The translations under genes were made by a program, and so were the position numbers. Below the pieces are notes generated by a model, which was not told the DNA's origin, ran no database searches, and saw only the letters and a program-made list of their open reading frames with translations. DNA of 64,000 nucleotides from Corynebacterium afermentans subsp. afermentans (GTDB lineage: Bacteria > Actinomycetota > Actinomycetes > Mycobacteriales > Mycobacteriaceae). The DNA lies in assembly GCF_030408355.1 (NCBI RefSeq), contig NZ_CP046606.1, positions 806,001 to 870,000 of the forward strand. The letters are read 5' to 3'. This document shows, piece after piece, positions 53,848 to 62,212 of the stretch; position 1 is the stretch's first letter; every line of letters begins with the position of its first letter.

Positions 53848-54390
53848 TCAGGTGAACTCTGGGTAGCGAACGAGGAGGTCGTCGCCGATGACGGCGCCTT
53901 CGTTTAAGGTCGCATTGCTTATCGACGCCCCCTCCGCCGTCGTCCCCATAATGTGGCCCACCTCGTCCCCGTGGGCGATGAGGTGGTCGGCGATGATGCG
54001 GCGGTGGCAGCGCCACCACACTGCCTCTGAGCACATCACCGCAGTGGGGGTTCCGGCGGCCTGGTCGCGGAGTTCGGCGAGGGCGCGCGCGAACTCGTCG
54101 CCGAGGGCGTGGTCGGCGTAGTTGTGGAAGCTGCGGTTGCGCCAGTTGCCGTTGACCTCGAAGGGGACGGTGCGCGAGACGTTGCGGCGGCCGGTGAGGC
54201 CCTCGCTGCGGCTGTAGGCGATGCCGTGGTCAGGCAGGTGCGCAGCGAGGTGGTCGTCGTTGAACCACGGGTACTTGCGTGATCCGGGGAGTTTGCGCAC
54301 GTCAACGACGGACTCCACCCCGGCGGCAGAAAGCATCGCGGTGAAGTCGTCGAAGTCCAGGTTGGAGTGGCCCACGGTGTAAATGCGCAT
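53848..54390 (-). CDS. DUF488 family protein
   Basis: 180 residues starting MRIYTVGHSNLDFDDFTAML, with VVDVRKLPGSRKYPWFN and AVMCSEAVWWRCHRRIIADHL, the two conserved blocks (a Cys and His/Arg cluster) of DUF488. The family is widespread and not characterised in detail. The gene is 26 bases upstream of nothing obvious and probably monocistronic. Confidence 0.88.
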   Translation of the reverse strand: MRIYTVGHSNLDFDDFTAMLSAAGVESVVDVRKLPGSRKYPWFNDDHLAAHLPDHGIAYSRSEGLTGRRNVSRTVPFEVNGNWRNRSFHNYADHALGDEFARALAELRDQAAGTPTAVMCSEAVWWRCHRRIIADHLIAHGDEVGHIMGTTAEGASISNATLNEGAVIGDDLLVRYPEFT

Positions 54391-54415
54391 ATGTATAACG
54401 CTACGCGCGGGGGAG

Positions 54416-55948
54416 TCACACCCGCATCGGGGTCCAGGTGTCTTTCATCGGCGGGTGGCCGGGCGGGTAAAAAGCCGGGTCGCGACCAGTATGTTTGGCG
54501 CATTCGCACCGGCCCTTCGCCGCATAGATCCTGCTCACCGCCGAATGTTTCGCCGGGACCGATTGGTTGAATTTCATCGGGTCACCGGGTCGCCGTCGGA
54601 ACCCTGACCTGCCCGTTTGAGGGTCGAAATCCATGTACCCCTTGTTAAAGGAGCCGTCTCTGTGGTCGTTGTTGCACCTGTGGTGCTCGCGGCATAGCCC
54701 GGTGAGGTTTTCAATGTCGGTGTTTCCACCTTTGATCCACGCGAGGATGTGGTGGGCCTCGCACTCCGACATGGCCGCGGTGCAGCCGAGCCAGGAGCAG
54801 ACCCCTTGCACCGCGAACATGGCGATGCGCTGGGCCACCGACGCCAGCCGGCTGGTGCGCCCCATCCACAGTGGCACGGAGCTGACCCCGTCGACCTGCA
54901 GCAGGAAGTCGGTTGTGCCGTCCATGCCGAGGCGCACAAGGTCGAAGCAGTCCACCTCGATGCCGGTGTTGGTGTCGAAGAGCATCGCGGCGTCGCCGTC
55001 CGCGAGGTCGTCCAACGTCAGCGCAAGCACCACGGACGCGGCGCCGTCATTCGACTTTTGACACTTCTCCTCGTACTGCTCAAAGATGGCGAAGAACTGA
55101 TCGAATCGGCGCTGCTCCGGTGTGCGCGAATCCGCCTCGCCCTGCAGTTCCTCCGGCAGGTTCGAGTTCGGTGCCAGCCCCTTGTCCATCTGCGCCTTCA
55201 TCAGCGCCGCGTGGCCGGCGGTGGCGTTGATGTGGATGTCCACCATGCCGTCTGCCTTGCGACGGCCAAAGGTGACACTCCTCTTTTCAAACCCGGCGTT
55301 CGGGTTGGAGTGGGGCGCGTGCTTCCGGTTCGCCGCATTCACCGCCTTGCGCACGAACAGGCGCAGGTCCTCGGGGCTGCGGTGCAGTGCCTCCTCCATG
55401 GCCTCAGAATGAATGCGGGTTCGCTCGCAGGCCGCGGCCTTGAGCAGCTTGTCCAGCTCGCGGCGGATAATGTCCTGCTTTTCCGCGCTGACCTTCGACG
55501 AGTTCTCGCGCGCTTTCTTCTGGCGGGCGCGTTCCTCCTCGGCCGCAGCCTCCGCGGCGGCCTGGGCTTCGGCCTCGGCATCCTCCCCGGTCATGTCGAA
55601 CAGGTCCTCCACGTCCTCGGGCGGGGGAGAGGTGGGCTCCGGCGGCGCGCCGTACAGTAGCCGGCCGCGCTCGAGGCGGTTGTAGGCCTCACCTTTGGAC
55701 AGGTCCAGGCACTGCTGCAGGTAGGCGTTCGGGTAGTTGGCTCCGACGACACGACCGGCATCGTCCCGGTCGGCGATGAAGGCGAATGCTGCGTCGATAG
55801 TTGCCTTCTTTTTAAACTGCTCCTCCAAGCGCTCCATGTCGTGCCGGACGTCCTCAAATGCGAGGGCGGAGGGGTCCTCGAACAGTGTGCTAAGTGTGCG
55901 CAGCGCTGAAGAAATCTCGTCGACGCACCGGGTGATCTCGCTGGTCAT
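54416..55948 (-). CDS. DUF222 / HNH endonuclease-type protein
   Basis: 510 residues. The N-terminal helical DUF222-type region (including QQCLDLSKGEAYNRLERGR) has an Ala/Glu-rich charged insert (about 125-165). The C-terminal HNH reads SWLGCTAAMSECEAHHILAW, then IKGGNTDIENLTGLCREHHR. Actinobacteria carry many such genes and their role is unsettled (related to the 13E12 repeat family). It appears intact. Confidence 0.87.
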   Translation of the reverse strand: MTSEITRCVDEISSALRTLSTLFEDPSALAFEDVRHDMERLEEQFKKKATIDAAFAFIADRDDAGRVVGANYPNAYLQQCLDLSKGEAYNRLERGRLLYGAPPEPTSPPPEDVEDLFDMTGEDAEAEAQAAAEAAAEEERARQKKARENSSKVSAEKQDIIRRELDKLLKAAACERTRIHSEAMEEALHRSPEDLRLFVRKAVNAANRKHAPHSNPNAGFEKRSVTFGRRKADGMVDIHINATAGHAALMKAQMDKGLAPNSNLPEELQGEADSRTPEQRRFDQFFAIFEQYEEKCQKSNDGAASVVLALTLDDLADGDAAMLFDTNTGIEVDCFDLVRLGMDGTTDFLLQVDGVSSVPLWMGRTSRLASVAQRIAMFAVQGVCSWLGCTAAMSECEAHHILAWIKGGNTDIENLTGLCREHHRCNNDHRDGSFNKGYMDFDPQTGRSGFRRRPGDPMKFNQSVPAKHSAVSRIYAAKGRCECAKHTGRDPAFYPPGHPPMKDTWTPMRV

Positions 55949-56055
55949 GGCCCCTCCTTCCTGCCGGGAGTGCGGTTGTTTGAAAGCGATGAACTCAACC
56001 TAACAACGCACCCGACACGGCCATTCGAAATTAGAACAGCAGTTCGAAAGAGGGG

Positions 56056-56694
56056 TTAATTTAGCACTTCAATGCCCACTTCGGCGTTGTCGTTGAGCAT
56101 GAGCTGGCTGCCGATGGGCAGGCTCATATCGGACCTGTACGAGAAGTGGTTAGGCGGAACCCGCAGCCGCACCCGTTTTCCTACGTATTCGTCCCAGCCA
56201 TTGGTGTTGTCCGAGGTTCCGAAATCCCAGTGCTGCACGGATCCGAGGCGGGCGAAGGGGCTTTCTTGGGCGACCTGGCTTCCCGCCTTAATTGCGGTGA
56301 TGTTGGCAGGGGAGTCGAAGACCAGCACGTAATACACGTTGTCCGGGTCTTCGTTGTTCGGAGCGGGGCGGCCTTTCCGGGCCTGCTCCGTCGACCACGC
56401 CTCCACGTTGCCGGTGACGAGCAGGTCACCGTTCGAGTCGACGACTACCGGCGCGTCTTCCGCAGTATCCGCCGGGGCAGCAGCTTCTTCAGCGGGCGCC
56501 TCAGCCACAGCCTCCCCACCAGGCTCCTCGCCAGACTCCGCAACCTCCGCAGATTCCACCACCGCCCCCGAATCCGGGTCCACCCACTGCGTGGACGTGA
56601 CCACCACGGTCTCGGGCTCGCCACCCCCGGCGCAACCCGAAACCACACCGACAGAACCGACTACAACAAGCGCGAGTGCACGACGAAATCGCAT
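56056..56694 (-). CDS. Lipoprotein of unknown function
   Basis: 212 residues. Signal MRFRRALALVVVGSVGVVSGC with lipobox VSGC, a long acidic Glu/Ala linker (about 45-85) and a folded part from NGDLLVTGNVEAWSTEQARK onward that ends GSQLMLNDNAEVGIEVLN. It is predicted to sit on the outer face of the membrane. Not recognised beyond that. Confidence 0.75.
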   Translation of the reverse strand: MRFRRALALVVVGSVGVVSGCAGGGEPETVVVTSTQWVDPDSGAVVESAEVAESGEEPGGEAVAEAPAEEAAAPADTAEDAPVVVDSNGDLLVTGNVEAWSTEQARKGRPAPNNEDPDNVYYVLVFDSPANITAIKAGSQVAQESPFARLGSVQHWDFGTSDNTNGWDEYVGKRVRLRVPPNHFSYRSDMSLPIGSQLMLNDNAEVGIEVLN

Positions 56695-56731
56695 GTACCC
56701 ACTCTAACCGGCAGGCGCGGGAAACTCTCGG

Positions 56732-57226
56732 CTATTTCCCGAGCTCTTTGCGGCGCTCGGCCGCGAGCTTCAGTCGCTCGGCGCGATCGGTGCGTTCCTT
56801 TTTTAACAGTTCCTCGAGGACCTCGTCTTCCTCGACGGAGATATCGAAGATGGCGTACCAAGCGACCGCGAGTATGCCCATCACCGGCCACACCACCCAG
56901 GCGTAGTCCAGGTCGAACCCAAGCTGCAGCACGAAAAATACCGCGAACCCGCCTATGAGGGTGGTGTAGATCGCGGCGTCCAGCCTCCGCTTCGCCGCGA
57001 GTTTCTCATCCAATTCGACCTCGGACGGCGTCCGCTTCTCCAATCTCGCGGGTTCGGCCGGGAGGTCGTCGAAAAGCACTGAAAGCTCCCCGCGCGTGCG
57101 CGCAACCGCGGCTTGACCTGTGCGTTCTTCGAAATCTCCCACATCCAGGTAGCCGTCCGCGAACAGCGTGCCCAGCCGGTCCAGCGCGTCCGAGCGCTCG
57201 GCGTCGCCCACGCGGATTTCGTCCAT
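56732..57226 (-). CDS. DUF1707 protein with 2-TM domain
   Basis: 164 residues from ATG 57226. MDEIRVGDAERSDALDRLGTLFADGYLDVGDFEERTGQA is the DUF1707 (SHOCT-like) domain; then a pair of membrane helices (about 85-130) and a charged C-terminal helix (LEELLKKERTDRAERLKLAA). Such proteins are common and uncharacterised in actinobacteria. It is divergent from the MerR gene. Confidence 0.87.
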   Translation of the reverse strand: MDEIRVGDAERSDALDRLGTLFADGYLDVGDFEERTGQAAVARTRGELSVLFDDLPAEPARLEKRTPSEVELDEKLAAKRRLDAAIYTTLIGGFAVFFVLQLGFDLDYAWVVWPVMGILAVAWYAIFDISVEEDEVLEELLKKERTDRAERLKLAAERRKELGK

Positions 57227-57277
57227 TATCGCTCCCAACTTGCGCTTGCCCCTGCGGCAAGCTGTTCAATCGCAACC

Positions 57278-58051
57278 ATGGCAGATGGTAACGAGTACAC
57301 GATCGGCGAGGCCGCAGAGGCCCTCGGCACTTCCACAAAGGCGCTGCGCCACTGGGAGGCGCTCGGACTCATCGCCCCCGCGCGCACGTGGGCCGACCAC
57401 CGCGTGTACAGCGAGGCGGACCTCGAGCGCGGCGCAGCTATCGCTCTCTACCGCGGAGTCGGCGTGCCGCTTGCGCAGATCGCGCAGCTTCTCGACGCCT
57501 CCGGAGCCACCCTCACCCGCGCTCTCAAGCACCACCGGGAGGCACTCGCTTCTCGACGGCGCACGCTCGACGCCCAACTCACATCTGTCCAGCACCTCAT
57601 TGATAACGCAACGAAAGGAACCATCAACATGGACGCAATGAAGAAGTACCTCGGCGAGGATATGCCCGCCTACCAGGAGGAGGCTGAGCAGCGCTGGGGT
57701 GATACCCCGGAGTGGGCGCAGTCCCAGGAAAAGCTCGCTCAAATGGGCGAAGGTGACTTCAAGCGCCTGCAGGAAGAACAAGACGCGCTTGTTGCGGACC
57801 TGATCGCCGCACGCGACTCCGGCGTGGAACCCGGCTCCGGGGAAGCCGAAGCACTGGTGGAGCGCCACCGCGCAAGCATCGCCCAGTGGTACGAGGCGAC
57901 CCCGGCCCGCCAACTCATCCTCGCGCGCATGTACGTCGGCGACGCGCGCTTCCACGAAGCCTACGGCGGCGCGCAGGACTACCTGCTTGAGCTGGTCACC
58001 GCCCACGCTGCGGCCGAAGGTGTGGACGTGGACAACCCGCAGTGGGGCTAA
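57278..58051 (+). CDS. MerR-family regulator with TipAS domain
   Basis: 257 residues from ATG 57278. The HTH (EYTIGEAAEALGTSTKALRHWEALGLI) and MerR helices are followed by a coil and a TipAS antibiotic-recognition domain (MKKYLGEDMPAYQEEAEQRWGDTPEW...ARMYVGDARFHEAY). TipAS binds thiopeptide-like drugs and turns on resistance genes. The target is unknown; the HTH lacks the usual paired cysteine sensor. Confidence 0.9.
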   Translation: MADGNEYTIGEAAEALGTSTKALRHWEALGLIAPARTWADHRVYSEADLERGAAIALYRGVGVPLAQIAQLLDASGATLTRALKHHREALASRRRTLDAQLTSVQHLIDNATKGTINMDAMKKYLGEDMPAYQEEAEQRWGDTPEWAQSQEKLAQMGEGDFKRLQEEQDALVADLIAARDSGVEPGSGEAEALVERHRASIAQWYEATPARQLILARMYVGDARFHEAYGGAQDYLLELVTAHAAAEGVDVDNPQWG

Positions 58052-58071
58052 CCACGCCCCACTTGTCTTCC

Positions 58072-58824
58072 CTACACGGGGCAGACCACGGGCACACCGG
58101 CGTCGTCTAGGACGCGGGCGCGGAAGCCGTACACGTCTTCGAGCAGGTCAGGAGTGAGCACCGCATGGGGTGTGTCTTGGCCGACGAGGCGGCCGGACTT
58201 GAGCACGAGCAGCTCGTCGCAGTAGCGGGCGGCGAGGTTCAGGTCGTGGATGGCCACCAGCGCAACCCGGTCGGTCCCGCGGACCTCGTCGCAGATGAGC
58301 TGCAGTAGTTCGACTTGGTGGCGCAGGTCGAGGGCGGACGTGGGTTCGTCGAGAAGCATGACGCTCGGCTCGCGCACCAGCATCTGCGCGACAGCGACGA
58401 GCTGGCGCTGACCACCCGACATGTCCGAGACCAGCCGGTCGGACAGGTGGGTAATGCCCAGCCGGTCCATGACGTCGGCGGTGCGCTCCAGCGGGTCCCA
58501 CCCGTCGACGCCGCGGCGGCGGGCGGAGACCATGACCGATTCGAACGCGGTCAGCGTGGCGCTGCTCAACAGGTCCTGCGGCACGTAGCCGATCGCCTCC
58601 ACACGGTCCCTGCCGGTGAGCTCCGCGCCACCCTTACTGATGGTCACCGACCCCGCCGTCGGCTTCTTGATCCCGGCGATGGCTTTGACCAGCGTCGACT
58701 TGCCGGCGGCATTGGGGCCGATCAGGCCGACGACCGTCCCGCCCTCGAGCGGGCCGAACGACAACGAGTGCACGATGGTGGACCGTCCGTAGGAAACGGA
58801 GAGGTTCTGCGCGCTAACGGTCAT
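58072..58824 (-). CDS. Iron-siderophore ABC transporter, ATP-binding protein
   Basis: 250 residues: Walker A GLIGPNAAGKSTLVKAI, signature DMSGGQRQLVAVAQML, Walker B VMLLDEPTSALDL, H-loop AIHDLN, as in FecE/FepC. It powers uptake through the permease encoded 3 bases upstream. The operon is headed by the substrate-binding gene with two DtxR boxes. Confidence 0.92.
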   Translation of the reverse strand: MTVSAQNLSVSYGRSTIVHSLSFGPLEGGTVVGLIGPNAAGKSTLVKAIAGIKKPTAGSVTISKGGAELTGRDRVEAIGYVPQDLLSSATLTAFESVMVSARRRGVDGWDPLERTADVMDRLGITHLSDRLVSDMSGGQRQLVAVAQMLVREPSVMLLDEPTSALDLRHQVELLQLICDEVRGTDRVALVAIHDLNLAARYCDELLVLKSGRLVGQDTPHAVLTPDLLEDVYGFRARVLDDAGVPVVCPV

Positions 58825-58827
58825 GGT

Positions 58828-59913
58828 CTACGCCCCCTTCCGGCGGGCACGGGTGAAGATGAGGAACACGAAAAACGGCACGCCGACCAGCGAGGTGATG
58901 ATGCCGATCGGGATGGCCAGGCCGGGGATGATAGACAGCGACACGGCATAGGCCAAGCTCAGCAGCATCGCGCCCGCGGCGGCCGCGGCGGGGAGGAAAA
59001 ACTTCTGGTCCTCGCCCACGAGCATGCGCGCCACGTGGGGCCCGACGAGCCCGATGAACCCGATGATGCCGGTGAACGCCACAGACGCGGCCGCCAAAAA
59101 CGATGCGACGAGCAGGGTGGCAAGGCGCAGGCGTTTGACGTCGATGCCGAGGGCGGCGGCGCGGTCGTCGCCAAGCCGCAGCGCGGTCAGGCGCCACGCG
59201 TTGGCCACGCAGAACGGGATCGCCGCGGCGAGGACGACCGCGAGGATGATGTTCGCTGTCCAGTTTGCGCGCTGCATCGACCCCATGGTCCAGAAGACGA
59301 TCTGCTGTAGCGCCTCGACGTTGGCGCCGTACTGCAGCAGCGACAGCAAAGCCTGGAAGAAGAAGGACAGCGCGATGCCGAGCAGAATCATCGACTCGGC
59401 TGTGGCGCCGCGCCACACGGAAGCGCCCGCCACAATCGCCACGGCGATCAGCGCCGCCAGCGCAGCGGTGGCGGCGAGGTTGAACTGCGGGTTGGCCACC
59501 AGCGACCAGCCCATCACGATGGACAGCGCGGCGCCGAACGCCGCTGCGGCCGAAATACCGAGGGTGAACGGCTCCGCCAGCGGGTTGTCCAAAATCGTCT
59601 GCATCTGCCCGCCCGCAAGCCCCAGCGCGGCACCGCACAGCACCGCCATCACCGCGGCTGGCAGGCGCAGCGTGCGAATCACCACCAGGGTCTGCTCGTC
59701 CACCCGCTCCGGGTGGAACACCGCGTTAAATACGTCGGCCGCAGCGATGTCGATCGGGCCGACCACAACGGCGAACAGGAAACTCACCACTACCGCGACC
59801 AGCAGGCCGGCGATGGCGAAGGACTTCCTCCGCCCGCGCTTGAGGTAGCTGTCAATCGCGGTCCGGCGGGCGTCCTCGGCCACGTCGGGTCTCGCGGGCA
59901 CGTGCGTGGTCAT
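58828..59913 (-). CDS. Iron-siderophore ABC transporter, permease (FecCD)
   Basis: 361 residues with about nine or ten helices; LRLPAAVMAVLCGAALGLAGGQMQTILDNPLAEPFTLG and FIGLVGPHVARMLVG are the FecCD/BtuC signatures. A single permease suggests a homodimer. It lies between the binding protein (3-base gap) and the ATPase. Confidence 0.93.
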   Translation of the reverse strand: MTTHVPARPDVAEDARRTAIDSYLKRGRRKSFAIAGLLVAVVVSFLFAVVVGPIDIAAADVFNAVFHPERVDEQTLVVIRTLRLPAAVMAVLCGAALGLAGGQMQTILDNPLAEPFTLGISAAAAFGAALSIVMGWSLVANPQFNLAATAALAALIAVAIVAGASVWRGATAESMILLGIALSFFFQALLSLLQYGANVEALQQIVFWTMGSMQRANWTANIILAVVLAAAIPFCVANAWRLTALRLGDDRAAALGIDVKRLRLATLLVASFLAAASVAFTGIIGFIGLVGPHVARMLVGEDQKFFLPAAAAAGAMLLSLAYAVSLSIIPGLAIPIGIITSLVGVPFFVFLIFTRARRKGA

Positions 59914-59916
59914 GCC

Positions 59917-61158
59917 CTACATCGCCTCCGGGTGCGCGGGGTCGACGAAGAACACGCCGCTGTAATCGAACGGCAGCCACTCCTGGTGGAAGTCCTTGAA
60001 GTCCTGCGCCGGGTCCAGGTCCGCGAACTCCTCCGGGTGCAGCCACTTCGCAAACGCTTCGAGGGCGAACACATTGAAGGGGTTGTCGTAGAACTGGTGG
60101 TAGATGGCGAAGTAGTTGCCTTCCTTTGGTGCGTCGAGAAGCTCCATGCCCGGCTGCTGCAGCGGGCCCTCGCACGTTTCGAGCACAAGGTCGGGGTTGG
60201 ACTGGTAGCCCAGCTCGACATGGCGGAAAGTGCCCGGCTTGTTCGGGTCGCGCGCCCACTCGCCGCCGGTGACGATGAGCTTGTCGGGATTAAGCTCGGC
60301 CAACTTCTCCGGGGTGAGTGTCTTCGTCTCCGGGCCGAGCACCTCGGGGCCCAAGTTGTGCCCGCCAGCGGCGGTGATCAGCGTGCCCAGGTGCACATCT
60401 CCGGCGACGGCGCAGCAGTCGCTGAACCCCGCGGCTGTCCACAGCAGCACATCCGGCTTGTCAGCGATCTTTGCCGCCCGGTCAGTGATCTCCTTGACCT
60501 TGGCCTGGTAGAACTCGTTGTACTTCTGCGCACGCTCGCTCTGGCCCAGCAGGTCGCCCAGCAGCTGCATGGACACCGTGGTGTTTTCCAGCGGCTTCTG
60601 ACGGAAATCGATGAACGCGTAGGTGATGCCGGCCGCGTCCAAATCGGAGATGAAGCCGCTTTCTTCCACGGACTTCTTCTGGTCCAGCGTCATGATCACC
60701 ACGTCCGGCTTCTGCGCCAGCAGGTTCTCAACGGTGACGTCGCCCTTCTGGATCATGCCGATCTCCGGCATGTCCTTCGCCTCTGGCTGCATCTCGAAGA
60801 GCTTCTCGCGGAACGCCCCGGCCGCCTTTTCCAAGTCCTGGCCATAGGCGACAACATTGTCCAGCGGATTGTCCTGCAGCAGGGCAGTGGCGTACGCCGC
60901 GCGGCCTTCCGCCAGCACGATGCGCTCCGGCAGTTCGTCGAACTGGAGCGTGCGGCCGGCGGCGTCGGTGACAGTGACCGCGCCCTCAGCGGATCGGGTC
61001 TGAGTTGTCGCGGAGGCGCCGTTCGTGCCTGTGCTGACTTCGGTGCCGGCTTCGTTGCCGGCGGTGGGGGCTGTCTCGCCGCCCGAGCAAGCGACCAGTC
61101 CGCAGACGGTGGCAAGTGAGACGGCGAGGGTGCCGATCCGGTGTGAACGTTTCACCAC
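59917..61158 (-). CDS. Iron-siderophore ABC transporter, substrate-binding lipoprotein
   Basis: 413 residues. Signal with lipobox GLVACSGG, a Thr/Gly linker, then a two-lobe cluster-III binding fold: VTDAAGRTLQFDELPERIVLA, ENLLAQKPDVVIMT, AAGGHNLGPEVLG, LNPDKLIVTGG. It captures a ferric siderophore or heme outside the membrane and passes it to the permease. Two DtxR-like boxes lie just upstream. Confidence 0.92.
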   Translation of the reverse strand: MVKRSHRIGTLAVSLATVCGLVACSGGETAPTAGNEAGTEVSTGTNGASATTQTRSAEGAVTVTDAAGRTLQFDELPERIVLAEGRAAYATALLQDNPLDNVVAYGQDLEKAAGAFREKLFEMQPEAKDMPEIGMIQKGDVTVENLLAQKPDVVIMTLDQKKSVEESGFISDLDAAGITYAFIDFRQKPLENTTVSMQLLGDLLGQSERAQKYNEFYQAKVKEITDRAAKIADKPDVLLWTAAGFSDCCAVAGDVHLGTLITAAGGHNLGPEVLGPETKTLTPEKLAELNPDKLIVTGGEWARDPNKPGTFRHVELGYQSNPDLVLETCEGPLQQPGMELLDAPKEGNYFAIYHQFYDNPFNVFALEAFAKWLHPEEFADLDPAQDFKDFHQEWLPFDYSGVFFVDPAHPEAM

Positions 61159-61174
61159 GTTTCCCTTCGTTATG

Positions 61175-61193
61175 TGATGTTAGCCTAAGCTAA
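61175..61193. promoter_or_regulatory. DtxR box 1
   Basis: 19-bp site TGATGTTAGCCTAAGCTAA, about 16 of 19 matches to the palindromic DtxR/IdeR consensus, 17 bases before the binding-protein start. Iron-bound DtxR would repress the operon. Confidence 0.75.
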
Positions 61194-61215
61194 GTTGCAG
61201 GAACCATGGCGACAC

Positions 61216-61234
61216 TAAGGTAAGCCTAAGCTGA
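61216..61234. promoter_or_regulatory. DtxR box 2
   Basis: 19-bp site TAAGGTAAGCCTAAGCTGA, about 15 of 19 matches to the DtxR consensus, 22 bases beyond box 1. Confidence 0.7.
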
Positions 61235-61271
61235 CTGTCAACTGTCGCGGGGGGAAGGAGGGGGCGCGGAC

Positions 61272-62177
61272 TTAAGCGCTCTTGCCCTTCTTCGAGGATT
61301 TCTTCCCGGACCCAGACTTCTTCCCGGACCCAGACTTCTTCCCGGACCCAGACTTCCCGCCGCCGGAGGACCGCTTGTCCAACGACGCCTTCAGCGCGGC
61401 CATCAGATCCACCACGTTGTCATCGTCACCCGAGCCATCCGCACCATCCGAACCATCAGCACCGAACGTGGCCTCGGTGTCCAGGGTCTCGCCCTCCTCG
61501 AACTTCGCGTCGATGAGTTTGCGTAGCTCCGCCTGGTAGTCGTCCTCGAACTCTTCGGGCGTGAAGTCGGAGGCGTAGGACTCCACCAGCTGCTTGGACA
61601 GCTTCAGCTCCTTCTCGCCGATTTTCGCCCGCGATTTCGTGCCCTTGAACTCGTCGTCGAAGTCGAGCTCGCGTACCTCGTCGGCCCACATCAGGCCCTG
61701 CAGCACGATGACCTTGTTCACCACCCGCAGCACGCCCAGCCTGGTCTTTTGCCGCAGGGCGAAGCGCACCACGGCGATCAGCTCCGAATCCAGCAGGGTC
61801 TGCCGCAGCAGCAGGTACGACTTCGGCGTTTTGCCCTCGGGCGCCAGGTAGTAGGACTTCTCCAGCATCAACGGGTCGATCTGGTCCGCGGGCACAAACT
61901 GCACGACGTCGATCTCGTCGTTGTCGGCTTCGGGCAGGGAGTCGAAGTCCTCGTCGGTGATCACGACGGTGTCGCCGTCTTCTTCAAACGCTTTGTCGAT
62001 GTGCTTGTACTCCACCTTTTCTCCGCATACCTCGCAGCGCCGTTCGTAGCGGATGCGCCCGCCGTCTTTGTCGTGGACTTGGTGGAAGGACAAATCGTGG
62101 TCCTCGGTCGCCCCGTACGCTTTGACGGGGACGTTGACAAGGCCGAATGTGACGGAACCGGTCCAAACTGCGCGCAT
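61272..62177 (-). CDS. ku: Ku, non-homologous end-joining protein
   Basis: 301 residues from ATG 62177: MRAVWTGSVTFGLVNVPVKAYGAT is the bacterial Ku start, followed by CEVCGEKVEYKHIDK and a DNA-ring region (SYYLAPEGKTPKSYLLLRQTL). The C-terminal tail is a Lys/Ser/Gly repeat (GSGKKS three times). It binds double-strand ends as a homodimer and recruits LigD, encoded divergently 35 bases away. TAGAGT 7 bases before the ATG suggests a leaderless start. Confidence 0.95.
   Translation of the reverse strand: MRAVWTGSVTFGLVNVPVKAYGATEDHDLSFHQVHDKDGGRIRYERRCEVCGEKVEYKHIDKAFEEDGDTVVITDEDFDSLPEADNDEIDVVQFVPADQIDPLMLEKSYYLAPEGKTPKSYLLLRQTLLDSELIAVVRFALRQKTRLGVLRVVNKVIVLQGLMWADEVRELDFDDEFKGTKSRAKIGEKELKLSKQLVESYASDFTPEEFEDDYQAELRKLIDAKFEEGETLDTEATFGADGSDGADGSGDDDNVVDLMAALKASLDKRSSGGGKSGSGKKSGSGKKSGSGKKSSKKGKSA
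61300..61353. repeat. Three 18-bp tandem repeats in the ku 3' end
   Basis: Three exact copies of an 18-base unit (TTCTTCCCGGACCCAGAC on the plus strand) encode the GSGKKS repeats of the Ku tail; such units can vary in copy number between strains. Confidence 0.85.
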
Positions 62178-62212
62178 GCGCCTCACTCTACGCACGCCTC
62201 TACAGTGGGGCC

